From positions 2,131,001-2,195,000 of the forward strand of contig NZ_CP021744.1 in assembly GCF_002192455.1 (NCBI RefSeq): 64,000 bases of DNA. Reading direction: 5' to 3'. Below are positions 19,123-27,951 of this stretch, in pieces (within the stretch, counting starts at the first letter, position 1; every line of letters begins with the position of its first letter). Source of the stretch: Streptomyces albireticuli. GTDB taxonomy: Bacteria; Actinomycetota; Actinomycetes; Streptomycetales; Streptomycetaceae. The translations under genes were made by a program, and so were the position numbers. The notes under the pieces are model-generated. The model was not told the DNA's origin. It saw only the letters and a list, made by a program, of their open reading frames with translations, and made no database searches.

Positions 19123-19305
19123 CGGATCAGTCTCGCAAACCTTTGCAGTACCCCACGAACGAGCGACGTGACGCGACGCTGCCGGTTTCGTTGCCTGTTG
19201 CGAGGTTCCGAGAGCCGGTTCACAGGTCGGTGTCCGGAAGCGGCGCAATGGACCGCCCCGGGCGACGCGGGATTTCGCTCACACCAGTAAGGTAATGGAG
19301 TAGAT

Positions 19306-19548
19306 ATGGGCGTGTTTTCAAGGTTTCGCCGTAAGAAGGCCGAAGCGTCAACCGAAGAGGCGGCGACAGCCACTCTGACGACGGAATCGGCCGACGACGC
19401 CGGGACCACCGAGACCGCCGAGGCCGAGCCGGAGCAGACCGGCGAGGCCAAGGCGGAACCCGCGGCGGGCGAGGGAGTCGAGATTCCCAAGCAGCAGTCC
19501 GCGGAGAAGGCGGCTGACAGCGAGGCCGGTGAGGGCGCCCGTAAGTAG
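19306..19548 (+). CDS. Small acidic Ala/Glu-rich protein, unknown function
   Basis: The protein has 80 residues. A short basic N-terminus (MGVFSRFRRKKAE) is followed by a disordered tail very rich in Glu, Ala and Thr with no predicted fold. GGAG lies seven bases before the ATG. It is the first gene of a two-gene plus-strand unit, 30 bp before the antitoxin-like gene, and is divergent from miaA. Third-position GC is coding-like. I do not recognise a family, and the function is open. Confidence 0.7.
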   Translation: MGVFSRFRRKKAEASTEEAATATLTTESADDAGTTETAEAEPEQTGEAKAEPAAGEGVEIPKQQSAEKAADSEAGEGARK

Positions 19549-19578
19549 CTTTGACGAGGAAAGACGAGGGAAGGCGCC

Positions 19579-19824
19579 ATGGGCCTGTTGGACAATCTCA
19601 AGGCCAAGCTCGGTCCCGTGAAGGACAAGGTCGGCGACCTCGCGCAGCAGCACGGGGACAAGATCGAGCAGGGGTTGGAGAAGGCCGCCAAGGTCGTCGA
19701 CGAGAAGACCAAGGGCAAGTACAGCAGCCAGATCCAGACGGGCACCGGCAAGGCCAAGGACGCCATCGACCGCCTCGCCGAGAAGGATGGCAAGGACGGC
19801 GGTACGGGCTCCACGGCCCCCTGA
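19579..19824 (+). CDS. Antitoxin-like helical protein (MT0933/Rv0909 family)
   Basis: The protein has 81 residues, with GGGAAGG five bases before the ATG. It starts MGLLDNLKAKLGPVKDKVGD, with repeated amphipathic Lys/Asp segments (DKIEQGLEKAAKVVDEKTKGKY, KAKDAIDRLAE). This is the pattern of the actinobacterial MT0933-type antitoxin family, described as the partner of a Rv0910-type toxin. No toxin partner is next to it: the neighbours are an 80-residue acidic protein and a LigB-fold gene. It may therefore be an orphan or serve another stress role. A terminator follows at 19833-19874. Confidence 0.75.
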   Translation: MGLLDNLKAKLGPVKDKVGDLAQQHGDKIEQGLEKAAKVVDEKTKGKYSSQIQTGTGKAKDAIDRLAEKDGKDGGTGSTAP

Positions 19825-19832
19825 GACCTCGT

Positions 19833-19874
19833 CGGCGACGGGCCGCGGAGCGGGTGCTCCACGGCCCGTCGCCG
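19833..19874 (+). terminator. Terminator after the antitoxin-like gene
   Basis: A 13-bp perfect stem (19833-19845 with 19862-19874), one mismatch, then four further pairs and a 6-nt loop, begins 8 bp after the stop codon. Confidence 0.85.
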
Positions 19875-19993
19875 TTCACCCCTCCGCGTCCGCGTACGCC
19901 GCTCTGAAGGCCGCACGGGTGCCGGAGGCATTCCAGTGAGCGCGGGGGCCCTGCGGCCGCCCAGGAGTGCCGTGGAAGCGGCTCCCGGGGCCC

Positions 19994-20704
19994 TCAGGAC
20001 CAGGTGGCCACGAAGTAGCCGACGCCGTAGGGCGCCTCGTCGTGGAGCAGCGCGCCGGTCAGGCCCGCGCCCTCGCCCGCTCCCGCGAGCACCTGCCAGG
20101 GCGCCCGCCCCGCGGCCTTCAGCTCGTAGGCCAGCTCCCCGTCGATCGCCGCCAGCGCGGCACTGTCGGCGGCGCCCAGCGCCCGCGCGGCCGCCGCGTC
20201 GAAGTCCTCCGCCCGCGGGTCGAGGTAGCCGGGGGCCTTGAGGGTGCGGCAGGCGCTGCCGTCGCCCATCACCAGGAGCGCGAGCCGTTCGTCGGTCGCG
20301 GCCAGCTCACGGCCGACGGCCAGGGCACGGTCGGTCTCCAGCGGCTCGCCGACACCCAGGCCCTCCACGGGCGCGGCGGCCCAGCCCGTACGGCCCAGCA
20401 GCCACGCGGCCACGGCCAGGGACTGCGGCAGCGGCCGCTCCCCCGCGGCCTCGCCCCGCCCCAGCCGCACGTCGACGTCCACGCCGAAGCCGCGGAACGA
20501 TCCGGTGGCACCCTGCGGGTGCGGGCCGCGGCCGGAGGCGCCGGCGGGGCCGATGACGACGAGCCGGTCGGGCCGCGCGGCGGCCAGCACGCCCACGGCG
20601 TCCAGGCAGGCGGCGCGCAGGCCGTCCAGCTCGGGTGCGGCCCCCGCGGCGACCTCGGGGACGAGCAGCGGCGGACAGGGGCATACGGCGGCGGCGACAA
20701 GCAT
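19994..20704 (-). CDS. LigB-fold (class III extradiol dioxygenase-like) protein
   Basis: The protein has 236 residues from the ATG 20704; the frame extends 15 codons further without a better ribosome site. The layout MLVAAAVCPCPPLLVPEVA, LVVIGPAG, LALLVMGDGSA and the C-terminal DEAPYGVGYFVATW matches the actinobacterial branch of the extradiol dioxygenase/MEMO fold. The segment that often reads CPHPP, with a metal-binding His, reads CPCPP here, so ring-cleavage activity is doubtful. It follows miaB on the same strand, separated by a strong terminator, and converges on the antitoxin-like gene. The function is unknown. Confidence 0.75.
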   Translation of the reverse strand: MLVAAAVCPCPPLLVPEVAAGAAPELDGLRAACLDAVGVLAAARPDRLVVIGPAGASGRGPHPQGATGSFRGFGVDVDVRLGRGEAAGERPLPQSLAVAAWLLGRTGWAAAPVEGLGVGEPLETDRALAVGRELAATDERLALLVMGDGSACRTLKAPGYLDPRAEDFDAAAARALGAADSAALAAIDGELAYELKAAGRAPWQVLAGAGEGAGLTGALLHDEAPYGVGYFVATWS

Positions 20705-20791
20705 GATCCGCAGCCTAGTGGGGCGGCGGGCCCGGGTCGCGGCGGGCACCCGAGGGGCCGGGGCGTTCCTCGGCCCCTGGCCGGACGGACA

Positions 20792-20829
20792 CGGGCCCGG
20801 GGAGCGACCGTGGTCGCTCCCCGGGCCCG
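20792..20829 (-). terminator. Terminator downstream of miaB
   Basis: A perfect 18-bp GC-rich inverted repeat (20792-20809 with 20812-20829) with almost no loop begins 7 bp after the miaB stop codon. Confidence 0.9.
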
Positions 20830-20836
20830 GGCCGTG

Positions 20837-22330
20837 TCAGACGAGGCTGCAACCGCCGCCCGTCGGCGCGGGCAGCGGGGCCGGGGCGCCGATGCCCGGG
20901 AGGCCCAGCATCACGCCCGCCCCCTTCTCGGCCGGTGCGGCGTTGCGCTTCTCCCAGGCGTCGCCCGCGCGCGTGCGGCGCACGGCCTTGGCGGGGCCCT
21001 CGGCAAGGAGGTGGTGCGGGGCGGCGTAGGTGATCTCGACGGTCACCACGTCACCCGGGCGCACGTCCTCGTCCGGCTTGGTGAAGTGCACCAGGCGGTT
21101 GTCGGGGGCGCGGCCGGACAGGCGGTGCGTGGCGCCGTCCTTACGGCCCTCGCCCTCGGCGACCATGATCTCCAGAGTGCGGCCGACCTGCTTCTTGTTC
21201 TCGTCCCAGGAGATCTCCTCCTGGAGGGCGACGAGACGCTCGTAGCGCGCCTGCACGACCTCCTTGGGGATCTGGCCCTCCATGGTCGCGGCGGGGGTGC
21301 CCGGGCGCTTGGAGTACTGGAACGTGAAGGCGTTCGCGAAGCGGGCCTCGCGGACCACGTGCATGGTCTGCTCGAAGTCCTCCTCGGTCTCGCCGGGGAA
21401 GCCCACGATGATGTCGGTGGAGATGGCGGCGTCCGGCATGGCGGCGCGCACCTTCTCGATGATGCCCAGGAAGCGGTCCTGGCGGTACGAGCGGCGCATG
21501 GCCTTGAGCACCGGGTCCGAACCGGACTGGAGCGGCATGTGCAGCTGGTGCATCACGTTCGGCGTCTCGGCCATGGCGGCGATGACGTCGTCGGTGAAGT
21601 CGCGCGGGTGCGGCGAGGTGAAGCGCACGCGCTCCAGGCCCTCGATCTCCCCGCAGGCGCGCAGCAGCTTGGAGAAGGCCTCGCGGTCGCCCATGTCGGA
21701 GCCGTAGGCGTTGACGTTCTGCCCGAGCAGGGTGATCTCGCTGACGCCCTCGGCGACGAGCGCCTCCACCTCGGCCAGGATGTCGCCGGGGCGGCGGTCC
21801 TTCTCCTTGCCGCGCAGCGCCGGGACGATGCAGAAGGTGCAGGTGTTGTTGCAGCCGACGGAGATGGAGACCCAGGCCGCGTACGCGCTCTCGCGCCGCG
21901 TGGGCAGCGTCGAGGGGAACGCCTCCAGCGACTCGGCGATCTCGACCTGTGCCTCCTCCTGGACGCGGGCGCGCTCCAGCAGGACGGGCAGCTTGCCGAT
22001 GTTGTGCGTGCCGAAGACGACGTCGACCCAGGGGGCCCGCTTGACGATGGTGTCGCGGTCCTTCTGGGCGAGGCAGCCGCCGACGGCGATCTGCATCCCG
22101 GGCCGCTTCGTCTTCATCGGGGCCAGCCGGCCGAGATTGCCGTACAGCTTGTTGTCGGCGTTCTCCCGCACCGCGCAGGTGTTGAAGACGACCACGTCGG
22201 CGTCGCCCTCGGGGGTGCCTTCGGGCGCGCGGACATAGCCCGCGTCCTCCAGCAGGCCGGACAGCCGCTCGGAGTCATGGACGTTCATCTGGCACCCGTA
22301 GGTGCGCACCTCGTATGTCTTCGCACTCAT
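20837..22330 (-). CDS. miaB: tRNA-2-methylthio-N6-dimethylallyladenosine synthase MiaB
   Basis: The protein has 497 residues. The N-terminal methylthiotransferase domain has the three Fe-S Cys C13, C52 and C86. The radical-SAM domain has C160-x3-C164-x2-C167 (GCNNTCTFC), and a C-terminal TRAM domain covers about 370-440 ([16 protein letters not shown]). It adds a methylthio group at C2 of i6A37 in tRNA, completing the modification begun by MiaA. The C-terminal 50 residues ([16 protein letters not shown]) are a variable tail. The gene is divergent from the TAXI-protein gene, with about 175 bp between starts. Confidence 0.97.
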   Translation of the reverse strand: MSAKTYEVRTYGCQMNVHDSERLSGLLEDAGYVRAPEGTPEGDADVVVFNTCAVRENADNKLYGNLGRLAPMKTKRPGMQIAVGGCLAQKDRDTIVKRAPWVDVVFGTHNIGKLPVLLERARVQEEAQVEIAESLEAFPSTLPTRRESAYAAWVSISVGCNNTCTFCIVPALRGKEKDRRPGDILAEVEALVAEGVSEITLLGQNVNAYGSDMGDREAFSKLLRACGEIEGLERVRFTSPHPRDFTDDVIAAMAETPNVMHQLHMPLQSGSDPVLKAMRRSYRQDRFLGIIEKVRAAMPDAAISTDIIVGFPGETEEDFEQTMHVVREARFANAFTFQYSKRPGTPAATMEGQIPKEVVQARYERLVALQEEISWDENKKQVGRTLEIMVAEGEGRKDGATHRLSGRAPDNRLVHFTKPDEDVRPGDVVTVEITYAAPHHLLAEGPAKAVRRTRAGDAWEKRNAAPAEKGAGVMLGLPGIGAPAPLPAPTGGGCSLV

Positions 22331-22506
22331 CTCAATCGACCAGGGTACGTGGTCACCCGGACAGCCCGCCCCTTCCCTTCCCCTTCCCGCTCCTCCTCCC
22401 GCGCGCGTACCCCACGCGCGGCGCTCCGCGGCCCGTGCGACCGGTCCGGGTGGCGTCCTGTGTCAAGGCACTGCCGAAGCCCGGCCGGGCCTGGCAGGAT
22501 CCGCCC

Positions 22507-23505
22507 ATGGTTCCCCGACTCCCACGCCTCGGCGGGCGCCGCGCCGTACGGGCCGGCGCCGCGGCGGCCCTCGCGCTCGCGCTGTTCCTGTGGTGGCTCG
22601 TGTCCCTGCACGGCACGTCGTCGCCCGCGGGGCGGCTGTCGTTCGCCACAGGGGTCCCGACCGGGGTGTACGCGAAGTACGGCGATCTGCTGAAGGAGGA
22701 CCTGGGCCACGACATGCCCGACCTGGAGGTGCGGCTCAGGAGCAGCCAGGGGTCGCTGGACAACCTCCAGCAGCTCACGTCGGGGAAGGCGGACTTCACC
22801 CTGGCCACCGCCGACTCGGTGGCCACCTACCAGGACCGGCGGCAGCCGGGCGCGGAGGGGCTGCGGGCGTGCGCGCGGCTCTACGACGACTACATCCAGC
22901 TGGTGGTCGAGAAGGACTCCGCGGTGCGGTCGGCGCGGGACCTCAAGGGGCTGCGGGTCGGTGTCGGCACGGACGACTCGGGCGTGCAGCTGATCACGCG
23001 GCGGCTGCTGAAGGCCGCCGGGCTGGACTTCGACAAGGACATAACGCCGGTGCGGGTCGGCATCGACCGGATGCCGGGCCTGCTGGAGAGCGGGGAGCTC
23101 GACGCGTTCTTCTGGTCCGGCGGCCTGCCGACGAACGCCGTGTCGGCACTGGGACGGCGGATGTCCATCCGGCTCGTCCAGCTGGGCGACCTGATCGGCC
23201 CGCTGCACACGCTGGGGCCGGAGACGCGCTTCTACCGGGCGGCGGTCATGCCGGTCGACGCCTATCCGGAGCTGCGGGCCTCGCAGTCGGTGAAGACGAT
23301 AGCGGTCGCGAATCTCCTGATGACCATGGACAGCGCGGACCCGGAGCTGGCGGAGAGCGTCACCCGCTCGGTGATGAACAGTCGCGACCGCATAGGGCAG
23401 AAGGTGCACGCGGCGCAGAAAGTGGACCTCCGGACGGCGATTTTCACGGACCCCCTGGACCTCCACAAGGGAGCCCGGCGCTACTACCTGTCGGTGAAGC
23501 CCTAG
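22507..23505 (+). CDS. TAXI-family TRAP-type solute-binding protein, membrane anchored
   Basis: The protein has 332 residues from the ATG 22507 with AGGATC upstream; the open frame before it is not coding-like. An N-terminal hydrophobic segment (AAALALALFLWWLVSLHG, about 21-38) has no lipobox Cys, so it is a signal anchor or signal peptide. The rest is the TAXI fold: LSFATGVPTGVYAKYGDLLKED, RSSQGSLDNLQQLTSGKADFTLATAD, DLKGLRVGVGTDDSGVQL and DAFFWSGGLPT. Such proteins bind small carboxylates. No TRAP permease gene is nearby; instead the gene converges on a histidine kinase gene, 47 bp apart, which suggests a sensing role. Confidence 0.88.
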   Translation: MVPRLPRLGGRRAVRAGAAAALALALFLWWLVSLHGTSSPAGRLSFATGVPTGVYAKYGDLLKEDLGHDMPDLEVRLRSSQGSLDNLQQLTSGKADFTLATADSVATYQDRRQPGAEGLRACARLYDDYIQLVVEKDSAVRSARDLKGLRVGVGTDDSGVQLITRRLLKAAGLDFDKDITPVRVGIDRMPGLLESGELDAFFWSGGLPTNAVSALGRRMSIRLVQLGDLIGPLHTLGPETRFYRAAVMPVDAYPELRASQSVKTIAVANLLMTMDSADPELAESVTRSVMNSRDRIGQKVHAAQKVDLRTAIFTDPLDLHKGARRYYLSVKP

Positions 23506-23552
23506 GACGCGGTGCCACCGGCCGTCGACCCATGACCATGGACCGAAGGCAT

Positions 23553-24992
23553 TCACTTGTGCGAATGCGGGCCCTTGCTTCCCTTGTCGGCCTCGCCGCA
23601 GTGGCGCGGCACCCTGATCACCGCCCGCAGCCCCTGCGGCTCGTTCGGCGCGTAGGAGAGCGTGGCGCCGCCGGCCGCGAGGAGGGCACGGGAGATCGAC
23701 AGACCGAGCCCCGAGCCCGAGACGTTCTGATGGCGGCCGCTGCGCCAGAAGCGGTCGCCGATCCGGGTCAGCTCGTCCTCGGTGAGGCCGGGGCCGCCGT
23801 CGGCGACCGTGATGCCCACGGTGTCGGCCTCCACGGCGACGCTGACCTCGACGTAGGCCTCCGCGGGCGTGAACTTGAGGGCGTTGTCGACCACGGCGTC
23901 GAGGGCGCTGGAGAGGGCCACCGGATCGGCCCAGCCGGTGGCCGCGGCCGGGCCGCGGTAGGTGAGGGTGACGCGCTCCCGGTCGGCGACCGGCGACCAG
24001 GCGCCCACCCGGTCGGTGACGATCTCCGCTATGTCCGCGAGCTGGAGGTCCGCAGCCGCGTGCTCGGCCAGGGCGAGATCGAGCAGGTCGTCGAGGACGC
24101 GGGCGAGGCGCTTGCCCTCGGTGCGGACGGACGCGATCTCCTCATGGCCGTCCGGCAGGTCGAGGGCGAGCAGCTCGATGCGCAGCAGCAGGGCGGAGAG
24201 GGGGTTGCGCAGCTGGTGCGAGGCATCTGCGACGAAGGCGCGCTGCTGCTCCAGGACCGTCTCGACGTTGTCGGCCATCTCGTTGAACGACCGGGCCAGG
24301 CGGCGCAGCTCGGGCGGTCCGCTGTCCACCGCGACGCGGGAGTTCATCCGGCCCGTGGCTATGCCGTGCGTGGCCGCGTCGAGGGTCCGTACGGGCCGCA
24401 GCACCCAGCCGGTGAGGCGGAAGGCGGCGGCCACCGCGACGAGCATGGCCGCGGTCTCCCCGGCCACCAGCAGCAGCCAGGAGTGCAGGATCCTGGAGCG
24501 CAGCGCCCCGGTCGGCGAGTCGGTGACGACGACGGCGACCACGTCGCCGTCCCGGATGACCGGCGAGGCGACGGTCAGCCGGGTGTGCCGTAACGGCCAG
24601 ACCTGGCTGGGGTCGTGGCTGCGCCGGCCCGCCAGGGCCTCCTGGAAGGCGCGCTGCCCCTCACCCTCGCGCGGTACGGCCCAGCCCCCCGGGGCGACAG
24701 CCATGGCCCGTCCGTCGCGGTAGAAGATGCCCACCTTGATGTCGTAGACGTCCTCGTAGCGCAGGAGTTCGTCGCGCAAGGTGTTGAGGCGCTCGTCGTT
24801 CCCCGCGTCGGGGTCGAACGGCCGGGCGGTGACGTACTGGGCGAGCGAGGCGAAGCGGGCGGTGTCGTCGATGCGGTCGACGACCAGCCGCTGCTGCTCG
24901 GCCGCGGCGATGCTGCCGGCCAGCGGGAAGCCCAGGGCCAGCAGGACGCCCGCGAGCAGGACGATGAGGAGCGGGAGGAGTCGGGTGCGCAC
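23553..24992 (-). CDS. Membrane sensor histidine kinase
   Basis: The protein has 479 residues from the GTG 24992. TM1 (about 5-28) and TM2 (about 171-193) flank a periplasmic-type sensor domain of about 140 residues. A HAMP linker (194-248) follows, then the HisKA H-box DASHQLRNPL with phospho-acceptor His259, and an ATPase domain with N-box DNALKF, G1 DGGPGL and G2 SGSGLGLS. The start lies 15 bp after the response-regulator stop, so the pair is one operon. The C-terminus is a His/Lys-rich tail. The signal is unknown; the convergent TAXI binding protein is the obvious candidate partner. Confidence 0.95.
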   Translation of the reverse strand: MRTRLLPLLIVLLAGVLLALGFPLAGSIAAAEQQRLVVDRIDDTARFASLAQYVTARPFDPDAGNDERLNTLRDELLRYEDVYDIKVGIFYRDGRAMAVAPGGWAVPREGEGQRAFQEALAGRRSHDPSQVWPLRHTRLTVASPVIRDGDVVAVVVTDSPTGALRSRILHSWLLLVAGETAAMLVAVAAAFRLTGWVLRPVRTLDAATHGIATGRMNSRVAVDSGPPELRRLARSFNEMADNVETVLEQQRAFVADASHQLRNPLSALLLRIELLALDLPDGHEEIASVRTEGKRLARVLDDLLDLALAEHAAADLQLADIAEIVTDRVGAWSPVADRERVTLTYRGPAAATGWADPVALSSALDAVVDNALKFTPAEAYVEVSVAVEADTVGITVADGGPGLTEDELTRIGDRFWRSGRHQNVSGSGLGLSISRALLAAGGATLSYAPNEPQGLRAVIRVPRHCGEADKGSKGPHSHK

Positions 24993-25007
24993 GGGTCAGA
25001 CCGGCCG

Positions 25008-25718
25008 TCACGCGGCCGGGACGACGATTTTGTAGCCGACGCCGCGCACCGTCTCGATGAGGGCGGGCATCCGCAGCTTGGCGCGGAGCGAGGCGACGTG
25101 CACCTCCAGCGTGCGCCCCGTGCCCTCCCAACTGGTGCGCCAGACCTCACTGATGATCTGTTCACGGCGGAAGACGACGCCCGGGCGCTGGGCGAGCAGG
25201 GCCAGCAGGTCGAACTCCTTACGGGTGAGCGGGACGGTGGCGCCGCCCACGGAGACCTGGCGGTTGGGGAGCTCGATGGTGAGCGGGCCCAGCCGCAGGG
25301 GCTGCGGCGCCTCGCTGCCGCGCTGCTCCTCGGTGCCCGCGCTGTCGGTGGGCGGGGTACGGCGGGCCACCGCGTGGATGCGGGCGAGGAGTTCGCCGGT
25401 GTCGTAGGGCTTCACCACGTAGTCGTCGGCGCCGAGGTTGAGTCCGTGGATCTTCGACCGGGTGTCGGCGCGGGCGGTGACCATGATGACGGGCGTGGTG
25501 GTGCGCTTGCGGATCTTGCCGCAGACCTCGAAGCCGTCCTGGTCGGGCAGGCCGAGGTCGAGCAGGACGACGGCGAACGGCGCGCCCGTGTCGGGCAGCA
25601 GCGCGCGCAAAGCCTCCTCGCCGCTGCGGGCGTGCGTGACGTAGAAGCCGTGCCGGGCGAGGACGGCCGCCAGGGCCGCGGCCACATGGTCGTCGTCCTC
25701 CACGAGCAGAAGTCTCAT
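25008..25718 (-). CDS. OmpR/PhoB-family response regulator
   Basis: The protein has 236 residues from the ATG 25718, which has GGAGGGAGG upstream; a longer reading of 19 codons lacks this. The receiver domain (1-120) has the acidic pocket E7-D8-D9, phospho-acceptor Asp54 in LLDLGLPDQDG and Lys in VVKPYDTGEL. The C-terminal winged helix (about 145-235) includes LTRKEFDLLALLAQ and RTLEVHVASLRAKLR. It is the first gene of the operon with the kinase. It is divergent from gluA, with 286 bp of AT-richer DNA between the starts, so a role in control of the glutamate importer is worth considering but not shown. Confidence 0.95.
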   Translation of the reverse strand: MRLLLVEDDDHVAAALAAVLARHGFYVTHARSGEEALRALLPDTGAPFAVVLLDLGLPDQDGFEVCGKIRKRTTTPVIMVTARADTRSKIHGLNLGADDYVVKPYDTGELLARIHAVARRTPPTDSAGTEEQRGSEAPQPLRLGPLTIELPNRQVSVGGATVPLTRKEFDLLALLAQRPGVVFRREQIISEVWRTSWEGTGRTLEVHVASLRAKLRMPALIETVRGVGYKIVVPAA

Positions 25719-26004
25719 CCGCCTCCCTCCGTCCGGCTCGCGCGTGGCTGTGGCAACGCTGTGGCAACACCGCATCCACGCTGATGGACGCCCACCTCGT
25801 CAAGGGGGATGTAGGTGTGAGGGCGCTTCCGTTATGCAGCCGGTACGCCCGCACAACCCTTGAACACACCGTGCGCCCCCTTCACGCCGTGTGTCCCTTT
25901 GCGGCCGGATCGTTATGCTCAATTTCAGCTCAGATGTAATGACGCTGGTAGTTCACGCTCATTAGGGTCCTCCCCAACCGAGGAGGATGGAGCGAGGAAC
26001 GCCG

Positions 26005-26784
26005 ATGAGCGAAGTATCGGTGACCAAGGACGCCGCGGCGGCCCCCGCGGACGCGCTGGTCGTCCTGCACAACGTGAACAAGCACTTCGGCGCGCTGCAT
26101 GTGCTCCAGGACGTCGACCTGACGATCGCGCGCGGCGAGGTCGTCGTCGTCATCGGGCCCTCGGGCTCCGGTAAGTCGACACTGTGCAGGACCATCAACC
26201 GGCTGGAGACGACCGATTCCGGATCGATCACCATCGACGGCAAGCCCCTGCCCCAGGAGGGCAAGGAGCTGGCGCGGCTGCGCGCCGACGTGGGGATGGT
26301 CTTCCAGTCGTTCAATCTCTTCGCCCACAAGACCGTCCTGGAGAACGTGACCCTGGGGCAGGTCAAGGTCCGCAGGACCGACCGCAAGCAGGCCGAGCAG
26401 AAGGCCCGCGCCCTGCTCGACCGGGTCGGGGTGGGCGCCCAGGCGGAGAAGTACCCGGCGCAGTTGTCGGGTGGTCAGCAGCAGCGGGTGGCGATCGCGC
26501 GGGCGCTGGCCATGGATCCGAAGGTGATGCTGTTCGACGAGCCGACGTCGGCGCTGGACCCGGAGATGATCAATGAGGTGCTGGAGGTCATGCAGCAGCT
26601 CGCCCGGGACGGAATGACGATGGTCGTCGTCACCCATGAGATGGGCTTCGCGCGCTCCGCCGCGAACCGGGTGGTCTTCATGGCGGACGGCCGCATCGTC
26701 GAGGAAGCCCGGCCGGACCAGTTCTTCAGCAACCCGCGCAGCGACCGGGCCAAGGACTTCCTGTCGAAGATCCTTCACCACTGA
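26005..26784 (+). CDS. gluA: Glutamate ABC transporter ATP-binding protein
   Basis: The protein has 259 residues from the ATG 26005 with GAGGAAC upstream. It has Walker [10 protein letters not shown] (51-59), a Q-loop in VFQSFNLF, the signature LSGGQQQR, Walker [13 protein letters not shown] and a switch His in VVVTHEMG. It belongs to the polar amino-acid uptake subfamily and energises the GluBCD importer. It is the first gene of gluABCD, with gluB starting 131 bp downstream. Confidence 0.95.
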   Translation: MSEVSVTKDAAAAPADALVVLHNVNKHFGALHVLQDVDLTIARGEVVVVIGPSGSGKSTLCRTINRLETTDSGSITIDGKPLPQEGKELARLRADVGMVFQSFNLFAHKTVLENVTLGQVKVRRTDRKQAEQKARALLDRVGVGAQAEKYPAQLSGGQQQRVAIARALAMDPKVMLFDEPTSALDPEMINEVLEVMQQLARDGMTMVVVTHEMGFARSAANRVVFMADGRIVEEARPDQFFSNPRSDRAKDFLSKILHH

Positions 26785-26915
26785 CCCGTCACGCCTCTTA
26801 CCCACCACCCGACGGACCGCCCGGCTCCGGAGGTATCCGACGTCTGCCGGCCCGGCGGCCACCCGCCGCCGCACCGGCCGCCTCGTCACACCCGTAGACG
26901 CAAAGGATGTTCACC

Positions 26916-27836
26916 ATGAAGCTCCGCAAAACCGCCGCAGCGGCCGCCGTGGTGCTGGCGCTCACCGCGACCGCGACCGCCTGCGGCAAGTCGGGCAGCC
27001 CCGACGACAAGGGCGACAAGGCCGGGGACAACAAGTCCGCGCCGCCCGTGCCGACCTACAAGGTGAACACCGCCGCCGACGTCAAGGAATCGCCCGTCTT
27101 CGAGAAGATCAAGGGCAAGACCATCACCATCGGCACCAAGGCCGACCAGCCCGGCCTCGGCTACCAGAACCCCGGCACCCAGAAGCGCACCGGTTTCGAC
27201 GTGGAGATCGCCCGCATGATCGCGGCCGACCTCGGCTTCGACGAGGCGCACATCAAGTGGCAGACGATTCCCTCCGAGGCCCGTGAGACGCAGATCGCCA
27301 GCGGCGGCGTCGACCTCTACGTCGGCACGTACACGATCAACGACGAGCGGAAGAAGCAGGTCGGGTTCGGCGGCCCGTACTACATCGCCGGGCAGGACCT
27401 GCTGGTGAAGGCCGACAGCGACATCAAGGGCCCGGACGACCTCAAGGGCAAGAAGGTCTGCTCGGCGAGCGGTTCCACGCCGCTCAAGCGGATCAAGGAG
27501 CCCAAGTACGGCGTGGCCGAGGCCAAGGCCCAGCAGACCTACCAGCTCTGTGTGCAGGAGGTCGTCAACGGCACGGCCGACGCCCTCACCACGGACGACT
27601 CGATCCTCAAGGGCTACGCCGCGCAGAACAAGGGCGCCCTGAAGGTCGTCGGCAACCCGTTCTCCAAGGAGCCCTACGGCGTGGGCCTCAAGAAGGAGGA
27701 CAAGGCGCTGCGGAACGCCGTCAACGACGCCCTCGAGGCCCACATGAAGAACGGCGACTGGAAGAAGGCGTACGACGCCACGCTCGGTCTCTCCGGCGTC
27801 CCGGCCTCGAACCCGCCGGCGGTCGACCGCTACTGA
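26916..27836 (+). CDS. gluB: Glutamate-binding lipoprotein
   Basis: The protein has 306 residues from the ATG 26916. An ATG three codons earlier overlaps the AAAGGA ribosome site and is unlikely. The lipoprotein signal ends TATAC-G with Cys23. The mature protein is a family 3 solute-binding protein with TITIGTKADQPGLGYQNPGT, RTGFDVEIARMIAADLGF, DLYVGTYTINDERKKQVGFGGPYY and DDLKGKKVCSASGSTP. It captures glutamate at the outer membrane face. A large hairpin lies between its stop codon and gluC. Confidence 0.95.
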   Translation: MKLRKTAAAAAVVLALTATATACGKSGSPDDKGDKAGDNKSAPPVPTYKVNTAADVKESPVFEKIKGKTITIGTKADQPGLGYQNPGTQKRTGFDVEIARMIAADLGFDEAHIKWQTIPSEARETQIASGGVDLYVGTYTINDERKKQVGFGGPYYIAGQDLLVKADSDIKGPDDLKGKKVCSASGSTPLKRIKEPKYGVAEAKAQQTYQLCVQEVVNGTADALTTDDSILKGYAAQNKGALKVVGNPFSKEPYGVGLKKEDKALRNAVNDALEAHMKNGDWKKAYDATLGLSGVPASNPPAVDRY

Positions 27837-27862
27837 CGGTCGGCGTCCGACCGGTCCCGCGG

Positions 27863-27911
27863 CGGCGGCCGGAGCCCTGGACCTCACCGGTCCACGGGGC
27901 TCCGGCCGCCG
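27863..27911 (+). terminator. Intra-operon hairpin between gluB and gluC
   Basis: Arms 27863-27877 and 27897-27911 pair perfectly over 15 bp, and six more pairs form inside after a small bulge. Its position after the binding-protein gene and before the permeases suggests partial termination or 3' protection of the gluAB message, a common way to make binding protein in excess. Confidence 0.75.
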
Positions 27912-27951
27912 GGGCCGCTGATACCCGCCACGCGATTTCCGGAGACTTGAC

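Noticed and set aside
19579..19824. A complete toxin-antitoxin pair
   Set aside because: Only the antitoxin-like protein is recognisable; the neighbouring 80-residue protein is disordered and acidic and does not resemble a toxin.
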